DNA of 49,737 nucleotides from Prolixibacteraceae bacterium (GTDB lineage Bacteria > Bacteroidota > Bacteroidia > Bacteroidales > Prolixibacteraceae), in contig JABGRN010000032.1 in assembly GCA_018648265.1 (NCBI GenBank), positions 1 through 49,737 on the forward strand, written 5' to 3'. The first letter of the stretch is position 1. The number at the start of each line of letters is the position of its first letter. The notes under the pieces are model-generated. The model searched no databases and was not told the origin of the DNA. It saw only the letters and a program-made list of their open reading frames with translations. Shown here in pieces: positions 1 through 7,863 of the stretch. A program made the position numbers and the translations under genes.

Positions 1-3
1 TAT

Positions 4-46
4 CCCCTTTTAGGGGTTATCTCAAAGCCACGTCCTTTGGGCGTGG
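4..46. repeat. Two adjacent small hairpins at window edge
   Basis: Two inverted repeats lie side by side. The first has a 5-bp stem (CCCCT/AGGGG) around TTT. The second is CCACGTCC-TTT-GGGCGTGG, an 8-bp stem with one G-U pair. No coding sequence overlaps them. They resemble other short palindromes in this window that have 3-4 nt loops, and may be REP-like units or a terminator of a gene left of the window. The edge prevents a decision. Confidence 0.4.
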
Positions 47-64
47 TTGTTTACTGCTTCTAAA

Positions 65-207
65 AAAACTATATATTTTTCAAGTGTTTTTTAGGAAATG
101 TCAAGAACAAGGCTTGCGAAATCTTGAAAATAAAGGAGTTTACTTTCGTAAATGACTGTTTTCAAGATGAGCATAACGCAGTTATTGGCGTTTTCTAAGA
201 GACACTA
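65..207 (+). repeat. 143-bp dispersed structured repeat, copy 1
   Basis: This segment recurs 30 kb away (30518-30660) with 140 of 143 positions identical and no indels. Its outer arms (83-102 and 187-206) are imperfect inverted repeats, 16 of 20 matching. Inside is a perfect 9-bp stem (TCTTGAAAA, 122-130, with TTTTCAAGA, 159-167), and within that TTTAC-TTTC-GTAAA. It holds no reading frame of note. It lies just beyond the 3' end of the minus-strand anmK gene, as copy 2 does beyond recG. It could be a MITE-like element or a structured 3' element. Confidence 0.85.
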
Positions 208-253
208 TTTAAATAGATGCAGATGATTCATGTTCATCTTATTTTTGGTCTGT

Positions 254-1321
254 TTATGGCAAAAAGACAATTCCTGAACTACTGTCTTTTGAAGCTCCAG
301 TTACCGATGCTAAACAGTTTGTTTTATCGAGAATTCTTAAAATGCCAAGAAAGGCAAAAATTATGGCCTCTTTAAAATCTATAATTTCTTTCGAAGGAAT
401 CGCTATTTCGCATGAAGTATGAAACTTTATTCGCTCCAATAAAAACGAATTAAATGCACCGCCGCCTGTAATAAGCATTTTTCCGTTGCCAGAAACAACC
501 TTCGAAATTTGAAAAGCAATGTGCTCGTAGATTGTTCGTAATTTATCGTCGTCCGAAATTTTTGCTAAATTTAAAATCGGGATAAATGTATTTTCCACCC
601 ATTCGCGGCCCAACGATTTTGGTGGATTTTTTTTATAAAACGAAATATTATTTAGACTATTTAAAAGTTCAGAGTTAACTTTTCCCCGCTTTCCCAATTC
701 ACCATTTTTATCAAAAGCAAAACCTTGTTTTTCAGCAAAATAATTTAAAATAATATTTGCCGGACCGGTGTCGAATGCAATTTGTTTTTGTTCCGATTCA
801 AACGAAATATTTCCAAAACCACCTAAATTAAGGCAGTATTTAAATTCAGAAAAAAGGTGCTGGTCGCCTATCGGAACTAGGGGGGCACCCTGACCGCCCA
901 GGGCAACATCGCCGGTACGGAAATCTGCAACTGTTGTTATTTTCGTTGAGGCAGCAATTTCGGCACCGTTTCCTGCCTGGAAAGTAAAATGTTTTTCGGG
1001 TTGATGAAAAATTGTATGCCCATGCGAAGCAATAAAATCGGGGTTAAAACCGGTTTTTTTTATGAACCTGTTAACTTTAGATCCAATAAACTTTCCATAT
1101 TCTGAGTGCAATTCAATTAGTTGTTCTCCCGAAAGGGTGGGGGCATTTTTTAATTTGTTTAGCCATTTTTCGGAATAAGTTACAGTTTCGCCGGTAAACA
1201 AAGAAAAATCCCATTTCCCATTATTGAGATGAAATTCAACTGCTGCCAAATCGAGCCCATCGAGCGAGGTACCCGACATCATCCCAATTACTTTAAATTT
1301 ATTTCCAAAATGTCGCTTCAT
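254..1321 (-). CDS. anmK: Anhydro-N-acetylmuramic acid kinase
   Basis: This enzyme opens the 1,6-anhydro ring of anhydroMurNAc and phosphorylates it to MurNAc-6-phosphate in cytosolic recycling of cell-wall muropeptides. The N-terminal phosphate-binding motif IGMMSGTSLDGLDLA (about residues 12-26) is diagnostic. Further family signatures are GQGAPLVPIGD (about 143-153), NLGGFGNIS, FDTGPAN and, near the end, ITGGGAFN. The length of 355 aa is normal. The start codon overlaps the 3' end of the upstream M23 peptidase gene by 23 bp, so the two form one minus-strand unit pairing a wall hydrolase-like protein with muropeptide recycling. The C-terminal SVTGA motif is intact, so the nearby repeat has not truncated it. 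Confidence 0.96.
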   Translation of the reverse strand: MKRHFGNKFKVIGMMSGTSLDGLDLAAVEFHLNNGKWDFSLFTGETVTYSEKWLNKLKNAPTLSGEQLIELHSEYGKFIGSKVNRFIKKTGFNPDFIASHGHTIFHQPEKHFTFQAGNGAEIAASTKITTVADFRTGDVALGGQGAPLVPIGDQHLFSEFKYCLNLGGFGNISFESEQKQIAFDTGPANIILNYFAEKQGFAFDKNGELGKRGKVNSELLNSLNNISFYKKNPPKSLGREWVENTFIPILNLAKISDDDKLRTIYEHIAFQISKVVSGNGKMLITGGGAFNSFLLERIKFHTSCEIAIPSKEIIDFKEAIIFAFLGILRILDKTNCLASVTGASKDSSSGIVFLP

Positions 1322-3002
1322 AAGTAGTTTTATTTCCTTTATAATCTGAAACAGTTAACAAAAGTTGGTGCCTTTTTTTTAATTCAAATCGTTCATTATC
1401 GAAGTAGTGCGTTATCAGATGGTTTTTTGGATCGTATTCAAAAAGTGCCCATTTATCATCAATAATACCTTCAATATTTTTTATTCCCGACAAATCGTCT
1501 GAGATCTTGAATCGAAGCCGGTTTGTTTCTGATAATGTATTTTTATTTTTTAAACTCAATGGAATAATTTTGGGTGGAATTGTATCAACGGTAACGGCAT
1601 AAGTTCCGAAAGTACTTAATTTGGATTTTACCCAGCCCTTATTAAATTCCCCGCCAGAAGCGAAATAATTTCCTGAAATTGTATCGATATTTATTAACAA
1701 TGCTTTTGATTCCAAAATTTTGGGGAGATTATTTGTTTTTATCCGAACATCAGCACTTTTATGCAAAGGAACCGTGTTTTTATGAATGACATGAAAATCG
1801 GAATAATAATTATCGGGGGCGGGAAGTTTTTTATATTGAAAATTGATGTTATTGTACATTGAACCTTTGTGAATCTCAAGATCTAAACTGTTGGTTGAAA
1901 AAACATTAATTTTATCGAATTCAAAAATTTCAATAAAATTTTCTTTTGGAGGTTTTGTCTCCTTGTACTTACTTTCGATACTAAATTCCAATTCCGATGT
2001 ATTTCCATAGGTATCAGTTAATACAAATTCAATGTGGTGGATGTTTCCATCGTTTACTTCAAAGATTCCTTTTTCGCGAATGTACTTGTAAATCCCTAAT
2101 TGGTTCCCCGGCTCTATCCAGGCTTTTTGAAACCGTCGCTTCGATTTTGTAAAGTGTTCATAATCGATATGGCTGTTTATAAATTTTGTCTCACCAAACG
2201 AAAACTGATCCATTTGAAATGAAAAATATAATTCGCCATCAATTTTAAGTTGTAATGAATAAATGCCGCATTTATTTAACGAGCCATCAAAATAATCATT
2301 GGTTTCAACCGCAAATCCAATTTTCCCATAAACCGGGATTATTGGGCTATTTTTCAATTGATATTTGCCTTCGTAAAATACAACCGGATATCTTTTTTTT
2401 TCGATTTTGCAATTTATGTGAGATGTTTTGGACAATGGTGCTAAAAGAACTGAGAAAATTTTTGGGGCAGTTTTGTCAACAATTGTAAAATTGTATTTTA
2501 ACGGGTTTCGGGGTTTTTCGGTTTTTGTTTCGCGAATTTCGAAATGTAAATGTGGTCCGCCCGAACTTCCAGAATTCCCGCTTTTTGCAATTATATCGCC
2601 TTGTTCAACTGTGAACATTTTTGGCGGGACAGGCAAATCAACGCGAAATGTTTTTTTTTCGTATTGAATATTTTTGACGTATTTTTCAATTTCGCTACTA
2701 AATTTATTTAAATGAGCATATACCGATGTGGTTCCATTTGGATGTTGGATGTACAACGCTTTCCCAAACCCGGTGGGCGAAACGGCAATCCGTGAAATAA
2801 ACCCATTGGCGACAGCAAAAACCGGAACTCCAATAGCACCGCCGGTTTTAATATCGATACCTGAATGAAAATGATTATTTCTCAATTCAGCAAAACTACC
2901 GCTCAATAACATCGGGATTTTTACAGGATCGGTATAATATCTATTTTGCCCAAAAACTAAAACAGAATTTAAAAGAGATAAAACCAATAAAATAAATTTC
3001 AT
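1299..3002 (-). CDS. M23-family (LytM-like) metallopeptidase, exported
   Basis: A 567-aa protein with an N-terminal signal peptide (MKFILLVLSLLNSVLVFGQ). The M23 fold is at about residues 40-175. The zinc-ligand pattern is present as HSGIDIK (His/Asp) and GGPHLHFEIR (HxH). M23 enzymes cleave peptide cross-links in peptidoglycan, or act as scaffolds when inactive; here the visible metal ligands are kept. The remaining 380 residues are beta-rich, Ig-like, and have no family I can name. The ATG lies about 33 bp downstream of a good -7 box, and the 3' end overlaps anmK, which suggests co-transcription. The exact cleavage specificity cannot be told. Confidence 0.88.
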   Translation of the reverse strand: MKFILLVLSLLNSVLVFGQNRYYTDPVKIPMLLSGSFAELRNNHFHSGIDIKTGGAIGVPVFAVANGFISRIAVSPTGFGKALYIQHPNGTTSVYAHLNKFSSEIEKYVKNIQYEKKTFRVDLPVPPKMFTVEQGDIIAKSGNSGSSGGPHLHFEIRETKTEKPRNPLKYNFTIVDKTAPKIFSVLLAPLSKTSHINCKIEKKRYPVVFYEGKYQLKNSPIIPVYGKIGFAVETNDYFDGSLNKCGIYSLQLKIDGELYFSFQMDQFSFGETKFINSHIDYEHFTKSKRRFQKAWIEPGNQLGIYKYIREKGIFEVNDGNIHHIEFVLTDTYGNTSELEFSIESKYKETKPPKENFIEIFEFDKINVFSTNSLDLEIHKGSMYNNINFQYKKLPAPDNYYSDFHVIHKNTVPLHKSADVRIKTNNLPKILESKALLINIDTISGNYFASGGEFNKGWVKSKLSTFGTYAVTVDTIPPKIIPLSLKNKNTLSETNRLRFKISDDLSGIKNIEGIIDDKWALFEYDPKNHLITHYFDNERFELKKRHQLLLTVSDYKGNKTTYEATFWK

Positions 3003-3034
3003 TAAACAAGCTTTTAAACTATGCTGAAAGAGCG

Positions 3035-3042
3035 CAAATTTA
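3035..3042 (-). promoter_or_regulatory. Bacteroidota -7 box for M23-anmK
   Basis: TAAATTTG on the minus strand matches TAnnTTTG and would place the transcript start roughly 25 nt before the M23 peptidase ATG. No clear -33 TTG is visible, so this is a moderate call. Confidence 0.45.
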
Positions 3043-3127
3043 AACTTTTCCGGTTCATGTGATAACGATATGTTTGTAATATTTCCCTCAATAATTTATA
3101 AACGCTTTTACAATAGGCTAAAAATAT

Positions 3128-3135
3128 TAACTTTG
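3128..3135 (+). promoter_or_regulatory. Bacteroidota -7 box for the zapA operon
   Basis: TAACTTTG matches TAnnTTTG, 20 nt before the first ATG of the plus-strand unit. The -33 region is a T-run (CGCTTTTA) rather than a clear TTG. Confidence 0.5.
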
Positions 3136-3154
3136 TCAGTGAAATGCAGCTAAA

Positions 3155-3448
3155 ATGACCGAGGAAGATCGCTTGCTCCTGATTGAATTAAAGGAAAACA
3201 CACAGCAGCTATTTAAGGAATACAATTATTTGAAAACTGAAAAGAACCTGTTGGAAGAAAGGGTGTTAGAATTAAAAAATGATGTTGGATTGTTGGAGCG
3301 GGAGAAGTCTGAATTAGGTCAAAAAAATGAACAACTAAAAATAGCGGCTCATATTTTATCGGGTATTGATGAAAACAGGGTGGCAAAACTGAAAATAAAT
3401 AAATTAATACGGGAAATTGATAAATGTATCGCATTACTAAATAAGTAA
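3155..3448 (+). CDS. Small coiled-coil protein upstream of zapA
   Basis: A 97-aa acidic/basic helical protein. Residues 5-65 have heptad-like spacing of leucines (LKTEKNLLEERVLELKND and onward) and no membrane segment or signal peptide. It precedes the zapA start by 6 nt and shares its promoter, so a role at the divisome as a partner or ZapB-like filament is plausible. No family was recognised with certainty. The ATG at 3155 suits the upstream -7 box. Small coiled-coil genes beside zapA are, to my knowledge, common in Bacteroidota. The division role is inference from position only. Confidence 0.75.
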   Translation: MTEEDRLLLIELKENTQQLFKEYNYLKTEKNLLEERVLELKNDVGLLEREKSELGQKNEQLKIAAHILSGIDENRVAKLKINKLIREIDKCIALLNK

Positions 3449-3454
3449 TGGCAG

Positions 3455-3754
3455 GTGGATAAAAACAAACTTAGAATAAATATTAAGATCGATGGAAGGA
3501 ATTATCCTTTGTATGTCGATCGAGCAGATGAAGAGAGGCATAGGTTAGCTGCAAAAATAGTAAACGAAACAGTTGGCAAATTTAAAGAAATGTTTCGAAA
3601 CAAAGATTCACAGGATATAGTGGCGATGACAGCCTTTCAGATTGCATTAAGTAATACAGAAATGATGCAACGCGAAAATGAATCTCTTTTTATCGACGAG
3701 TTAAAAGACTTAAATGATGATATTTCGGATTTTTTAAAAGAAAATAGGAAATAG
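3455..3754 (+). CDS. zapA: Cell division protein ZapA
   Basis: ZapA tetramers cross-link FtsZ protofilaments in the cytoplasmic Z-ring. The 99-aa length, the N-terminal beta-hairpin (INIKIDGRNYPLYVDRADEE), the LAAKIVNETV helix and a C-terminal coiled-coil helix fit the family. The start is GTG: the ATG at 3448 runs into a stop after four codons, and no other ATG precedes the conserved domain. Translation is probably coupled to the coiled-coil gene 6 nt upstream. A stem-loop with a T-tract follows. Confidence 0.9.
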   Translation: MDKNKLRINIKIDGRNYPLYVDRADEERHRLAAKIVNETVGKFKEMFRNKDSQDIVAMTAFQIALSNTEMMQRENESLFIDELKDLNDDISDFLKENRK

Positions 3755-3781
3755 GATTATAAAGCATAATATTTATCAAAG

Positions 3782-3836
3782 CCCGTATTAAATCGTTTTA
3801 AACTTGATTTTTAAAGTGATTTATTACGGGTTTTTT
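3782..3836 (+). terminator. Rho-independent terminator after zapA
   Basis: A 13-bp stem (CCCGTATTAAATC with GATTTATTACGGG, one mismatch) encloses a 23-nt loop and is followed by six T. It separates zapA from rny, which then needs its own promoter or readthrough. Confidence 0.75.
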
Positions 3837-3859
3837 ATTAATTGATTAAAACAACAATA

Positions 3860-5422
3860 ATGAACTGGATAGAAATGGTGGTGGGTGCCGCTGTCGGTTT
3901 TATAGGCGGTGGTGCTTTGGCTTATCTAATTTGGGATAAAGCCTTAAATAATAAAAAGCAACGGTTAGTTGCTGAAGCCAAATTAGAAGGCGAGGTAATT
4001 AAAAAGGAAAAAATGTTGCAGGCAAAAGAAAGATTTTTGCAACTTAAATCGGAACATGAAAAATATATTCACGATAAAAGTGCCAATATTAACAACCTTG
4101 AACATCAACAGAAACAAAGGGAAAATACCTTAAACCAACGTCGCGAGGAATTGCAGCGAAAAACAAAAGAGTTTGAAACTACACGAAATGAGGTTTCAGT
4201 GATTCGCGAGAATTTAACGGTTCAGTTACAACGGGTGGAACATAAAAGTGAAGAGGTGGAGAAATTACACCGTCAGCACCTCGATAAATTGGAGCAAATT
4301 TCTGGTTTGTCAGCCGAAGAAGCTAAATCGCAACTAGTTGAATCGTTAAAAGAAGAAGCTAAAACAGAAGCGATTTCTTTTGTAAACGAAATTATGGAAG
4401 AGGCCAAACAAACAGCTAATAAAGAGGCTAAAAAAATAGTGGTTAAATCTATTCAGCGGGTTGCCACTGAAACGGCCATGGAGAATTCGGTGACCATTTT
4501 TCATATAGAAAGCGATGAAATTAAGGGCCGGATCATTGGCCGCGAGGGGCGGAATATCCGTGCACTGGAAGCTTCTACCGGGGTAGAAATTGTTGTTGAC
4601 GACACTCCCGAAGCAATTGTACTTTCTGCGTTTGACCCGGTTAGGCGAGAAATTGCGAGGCTCGCCTTACATCAGTTAGTTACTGATGGGAGAATTCACC
4701 CGGCCCGTATCGAAGAGGTTGTACAAAAAGTTAAAAAGCAAGTAGAAGAGGAAATTATTGAGACAGGAAAGAGGACTACCATTGATCTTGGGATTCATGG
4801 ATTGCACCCCGAATTAATTAGGTTAATAGGGAAAATGAAATATCGCTCGTCATACGGGCAAAACCTGTTACAACACTCTCGCGAAGTGGCTAATCTAAGT
4901 GCAATTATGGCCAGTGAGTTAGGATTGAACCCAAAAAAAGCAAAACGAGCAGGATTGTTACACGATATTGGAAAAGTACCCGATGATGAACCGGAATTGC
5001 CACACGCTGTTTTGGGTATGAAACTAGCGGAAAAATATAAGGAAAAACCAGATATTGTTAATGCCATTGGAGCTCATCACGACGAAGTGGAAATGCAAAC
5101 ACTGCTGGCCCCAATAGTACAGGTTTGCGATGCTATTTCGGGAGCAAGGCCGGGCGCCCGCCGCGAAGTTGTTGAATCGTACATTAAACGACTGAAAGAT
5201 TTAGAAGATCTTGCACTTTCGTATCCCGGAGTAATGAAAACTTATGCTATTCAGGCCGGTCGTGAATTGCGTGTAATTGTTGGGGCAGAGAAAATGGGCG
5301 ATAAGGAAACTGAACAACTTTCATACGATATTTCAAAACGTATTCAGGATGAAATGACCTATCCCGGGCAGATTAAAATTACGGTAATCAGGGAAATCCG
5401 TGCTGTAAGTTATGCCAAATAA
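3860..5422 (+). CDS. rny: Ribonuclease Y
   Basis: A membrane-anchored endoribonuclease that initiates mRNA decay. Counting from the ATG at 3860: one N-terminal membrane helix (about 5-25), a long coiled coil (about 30-205), a KH RNA-binding domain with GRIIGREGR (223-231), and an HD phosphohydrolase domain with His339, HD at 368-369 and HH at 406-407. At 520 aa it has the usual length. A TTG six codons upstream (3842) also keeps the frame, but it sits against the zapA terminator T-tract, so the ATG is preferred. A strong terminator follows, and the final 32 bp of the gene are duplicated 378 bp downstream. Confidence 0.96.
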   Translation: MNWIEMVVGAAVGFIGGGALAYLIWDKALNNKKQRLVAEAKLEGEVIKKEKMLQAKERFLQLKSEHEKYIHDKSANINNLEHQQKQRENTLNQRREELQRKTKEFETTRNEVSVIRENLTVQLQRVEHKSEEVEKLHRQHLDKLEQISGLSAEEAKSQLVESLKEEAKTEAISFVNEIMEEAKQTANKEAKKIVVKSIQRVATETAMENSVTIFHIESDEIKGRIIGREGRNIRALEASTGVEIVVDDTPEAIVLSAFDPVRREIARLALHQLVTDGRIHPARIEEVVQKVKKQVEEEIIETGKRTTIDLGIHGLHPELIRLIGKMKYRSSYGQNLLQHSREVANLSAIMASELGLNPKKAKRAGLLHDIGKVPDDEPELPHAVLGMKLAEKYKEKPDIVNAIGAHHDEVEMQTLLAPIVQVCDAISGARPGARREVVESYIKRLKDLEDLALSYPGVMKTYAIQAGRELRVIVGAEKMGDKETEQLSYDISKRIQDEMTYPGQIKITVIREIRAVSYAK

Positions 5423-5530
5423 AAGCAGAATTATTTAAAAGATATTTAGTTATAAAAAATACCCTTCGGTTTTGAAGGGTATTTTTTATACATTATTTTG
5501 AAATAATTTGAGCAGCTTCCCGGTTTTTTC
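5391..5530 (+). repeat. 140-bp direct repeat, copy A (rny 3' end)
   Basis: Copy A holds the last codons of rny, its stop, the terminator hairpin and then a 44-bp copy of the 3' end of the convergent SirB1-type gene. It matches 5769-5908 at 139 of 140 positions; the one difference changes an rny codon (Ala to Thr in the copy). Copy A therefore carries the genuine rny end and a relic of the neighbour's end. Confidence 0.95.
5454..5487. terminator. Terminator of rny (bidirectional hairpin)
   Basis: A perfect 14-bp stem, AAAAAATACCCTTC with GAAGGGTATTTTTT, encloses GGTTTT. It has A- and T-tracts on both sides, so it can terminate both strands. An identical hairpin lies at 5832-5865 within copy B. 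Confidence 0.88.
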
Positions 5531-5769
5531 CTGAGTTCCGCACTGTTTTTAATGTCGAAGTTATAAAGTGCTGTATATGTGGTGATTGTAATTTTCAGTG
5601 TTGATTTTTGGGTGTCCCGGCATTATTTACTCAAAATTATTAATTTCAAGGATGGTTTTATATATTACTGAAAATATGATATTTACAAAAATCATTGTTC
5701 ATAAATTAATCTCAAATCAGTATTTTTTTCATTGAGGCCAAAATAAGGTGTCCTAGTGCGGAAAACAGG
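5530..5769. mobile_element. 240-bp element with 15-bp terminal inverted repeats
   Basis: The left end CCTGAGTTCCGCACT (5530-5544) and the right end AGTGCGGAAAACAGG (5755-5769) are inverted repeats matching at 13 of 15 positions. The boundaries coincide exactly with the inner ends of the two flanking 140-bp direct repeats. No reading frame of useful length lies inside, so this is non-autonomous: a MITE or a deleted insertion sequence. The transposase family is not recognised. A flanking duplication of 140 bp is far longer than normal for transposition, so a more complex rearrangement is also possible. Confidence 0.6.
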
Positions 5770-5908
5770 GGAAATCCGTGCTGTAAGTTATACCAAATAA
5801 AAGCAGAATTATTTAAAAGATATTTAGTTATAAAAAATACCCTTCGGTTTTGAAGGGTATTTTTTATACATTATTTTGAAATAATTTGAGCAGCTTCCCG
5901 GTTTTTTC
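5769..5908 (+). repeat. 140-bp direct repeat, copy B (SirB1 3' end)
   Basis: Copy B carries a 32-bp relic of the rny 3' end, a second terminator hairpin (5832-5865) and the genuine last 15 codons of the minus-strand SirB1-type gene. The hairpin now serves that gene. Only one mismatch from copy A implies a recent event. Confidence 0.95.
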
Positions 5909-6742
5909 TTCCTTTTCTTTAAAACCATTGGTATTGTATGATTCCTTAAGAGATTCGAGCAAACGCTGAATAAAAAGAAGATCGGATTTTGGTTCGGTAA
6001 ACCACTCTATAGGCTTGTATTTACTTTCTCTTAAATGATATTCAATTTCTTTTCGACTTGTAATTGCCCCTTTGTTTGAAGGGTTGATGTAAAATAAAAC
6101 ATGGGAATTTACATTAATTCCGTGTACCTTTTTAGCTAATTCACGATCAACTATCGCAACAAGTGGGTTTTTGGGGAAATCGATAAACTGTACGGGCAAA
6201 TCTAACTGCCGTGCCATAATAGTATAAAAAATACTTAACGAAACAGGATTTCCTTTTTTTGTGTCAATTATTTGGTTTAAAAAACAGTTTTGTGGCGAAT
6301 GAATATTTTTGTGATTTATTGAAAATCCATTTTCGCTATAAATAAAGTGGTTTATAATAGTAGTTTTTTCAAGCAGGGTTAATGAATTTTTTAATTCAAG
6401 CCAAATTGATTTTTTTATGCTTTCAATTTTTTGATGAATGTTTAGCAGGTTTAGGTCGGGATACTGGAAACGGTTAACTTCTAAAAAGCCTTCCAATAAA
6501 TCTTGTTTTTTAGATGTAATCCACTTTTTTAGTTGTTTTGTGGTTTGTTTAAATTGGAGGTTTTGAATTAGATTTTCAATTTTTTCCTGGCAATTTTCAT
6601 CAAAACTATTTTCCCATTTTTCTTCCAGGGCAGGAATAATCTCAGGTGTTTCTTTTAACAACTCTTTTTCAACCAATTCAAAAACTGTCCGGTCGGGGTC
6701 GTCTAATAAATAAATTAATGCCTGAAGTTTATTCTTTTCCAT
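5864..6742 (-). CDS. SirB1-type transglutaminase-fold protein
   Basis: A 292-aa cytoplasmic protein. Residues about 80-235 match the transglutaminase-like SirB1 family, with the characteristic stretch NCFLNQIIDTKKGNPVSLSI (about 158-177), then an IMARQLDLPVQFIDFPKNPLV segment. Members are widespread but their reaction is unknown. The N-terminal 70 residues are helical and acidic. The start codon lies 6 nt downstream of the nucleoside phosphorylase gene, so both are read from one promoter. The 3' end runs into the duplicated terminator segment, but the reading frame is complete. Family membership is fairly sure; function is not assigned. Confidence 0.82.
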   Translation of the reverse strand: MEKNKLQALIYLLDDPDRTVFELVEKELLKETPEIIPALEEKWENSFDENCQEKIENLIQNLQFKQTTKQLKKWITSKKQDLLEGFLEVNRFQYPDLNLLNIHQKIESIKKSIWLELKNSLTLLEKTTIINHFIYSENGFSINHKNIHSPQNCFLNQIIDTKKGNPVSLSIFYTIMARQLDLPVQFIDFPKNPLVAIVDRELAKKVHGINVNSHVLFYINPSNKGAITSRKEIEYHLRESKYKPIEWFTEPKSDLLFIQRLLESLKESYNTNGFKEKEEKTGKLLKLFQNNV

Positions 6743-6748
6743 TTTATA

Positions 6749-7618
6749 TTAAGTTGATAAACGGGAAAGCACCTTTTTTATCAATTTTTTCATTTCGTCG
6801 CGGTAATCCTGGTTAGCATTTAAAGTTACCCGGTTTGCAATAATTAAACAAATAGTTAATGCTTTGTGTCCCAGCATTTTAGAAAGGCCATAAATGGCCG
6901 AGCTTTCCATTTCGAAGTTGGTAATTTTTATTTCGTTGAAGCTAAATTCTTCTAACAACTGGTTTAATTCGGGTACGGCAAGTGGCAAACGTAATTCCCT
7001 GCCTTGTGGACCATAAAAACCGGGCGCCGAAATGGTTGCCCCTTTTTTAAATTCCCGATCGCCAAATTTCGATAATAAATATTCAGATGCATCAACAACG
7101 TAAGGAGTGGGCAGCGATTTATCCCAACTTGTAAATTTTTTAAAGGCGATTTCAAAAGATAAGTCGCAAACATTTTCGCGGTTTGCGTAAAAATTAAGCA
7201 TTCCATCGAAACCAATTGATTTTTGTGAAACCACAAGCGAATTCACCGGCAAATCGGGCTGTAATCCACCAGAAGTCCCAATTCTTACAATATTTAATGA
7301 TTTGTGTTTTTTTAAAATTTCTCGTTTTTTTAGATCGATATTAACCAAAGCATCCAGTTCGTTTAGTACAATATCAATGTTGTCGGTTCCTATCCCGGTA
7401 GAAATTACGCTTAGCTTTTTACGATTGTACCAGCCTGTAACTGTTTTAAATTCACGGTTTTGTATCGAGAAATCTATTTTTTCAAAAAAACTGGTAATAA
7501 TGTCAACACGAGCCGGATCGCCAACTAATATAATTTGATCAGAAATATTCTCAGGTTTCAGGTGTAAATGAAAAATCGAGCCGTCGTTGTTTAGTATTAG
7601 TTCTGAATGTTTTATCAT
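6749..7618 (-). CDS. udp: Uridine phosphorylase-like nucleoside phosphorylase
   Basis: Phosphorolysis of nucleosides to a base and ribose-1-phosphate in pyrimidine salvage. Family motifs are GDPARVDII, the GTDNIDIVLNELDAL segment, the phosphate-site RIGTSGGLQ, and the NFEMESSAIYGLS motif typical of the uridine-phosphorylase branch, where the Glu-Met-Glu contacts ribose. Length is 289 aa from the ATG at 7618. A longer reading starts with TTG at 7642, but that codon lies inside the -7 box, so it cannot be transcribed from that promoter. The gene is followed 6 nt later by the SirB1-type gene. Substrate preference between uridine and other nucleosides is inferred from motifs only. Confidence 0.88.
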   Translation of the reverse strand: MIKHSELILNNDGSIFHLHLKPENISDQIILVGDPARVDIITSFFEKIDFSIQNREFKTVTGWYNRKKLSVISTGIGTDNIDIVLNELDALVNIDLKKREILKKHKSLNIVRIGTSGGLQPDLPVNSLVVSQKSIGFDGMLNFYANRENVCDLSFEIAFKKFTSWDKSLPTPYVVDASEYLLSKFGDREFKKGATISAPGFYGPQGRELRLPLAVPELNQLLEEFSFNEIKITNFEMESSAIYGLSKMLGHKALTICLIIANRVTLNANQDYRDEMKKLIKKVLSRLST

Positions 7619-7639
7619 GATATTTATAATGCTTCCGAC

Positions 7640-7670
7640 CAAAACTATTTAAATTTAAATGAAAAGCCAA
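7640..7670 (-). promoter_or_regulatory. Promoter of udp-SirB1 unit
   Basis: On the minus strand a -33 TTG (7668-7670) and a -7 TAGTTTTG (7640-7647) are separated by 20 nt, matching the Bacteroidota primary sigma pattern. The predicted start, near 7634, supports translation from the ATG at 7618. Confidence 0.6.
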
Positions 7671-7828
7671 TATTATCGATAAAAACATATAAACAGTTAA
7701 GTGTTACTATTTTGGAAAATGATTTGAGATTGTTAAAAACAAAATTTATGTTAAATATGTCAGGCCTAATCAAATTAATATTGAAGAATGTTTCTAACTT
7801 AGAATTAGAATTTAACAGGTTTAATTTC

Positions 7829-7836
7829 TATTTTTG
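7829..7836 (+). promoter_or_regulatory. -7 box for the repeat-GH16/PAS pair
   Basis: TATTTTTG matches TAnnTTTG, 28 nt before the ATG. The -33 region is T-rich without a clean TTG. Confidence 0.45.
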
Positions 7837-7863
7837 AATTACTAAAAAACTAAATTTTGGCAA

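Noticed and set aside
2255-2667. Plus-strand frames inside the M23 peptidase gene
   Set aside because: They are antisense to a convincing gene and show no family features.
3755-3859. Possible 6S RNA next to zapA, as in gammaproteobacteria
   Set aside because: The gap is only about 100 bp and is filled by a simple terminator hairpin.
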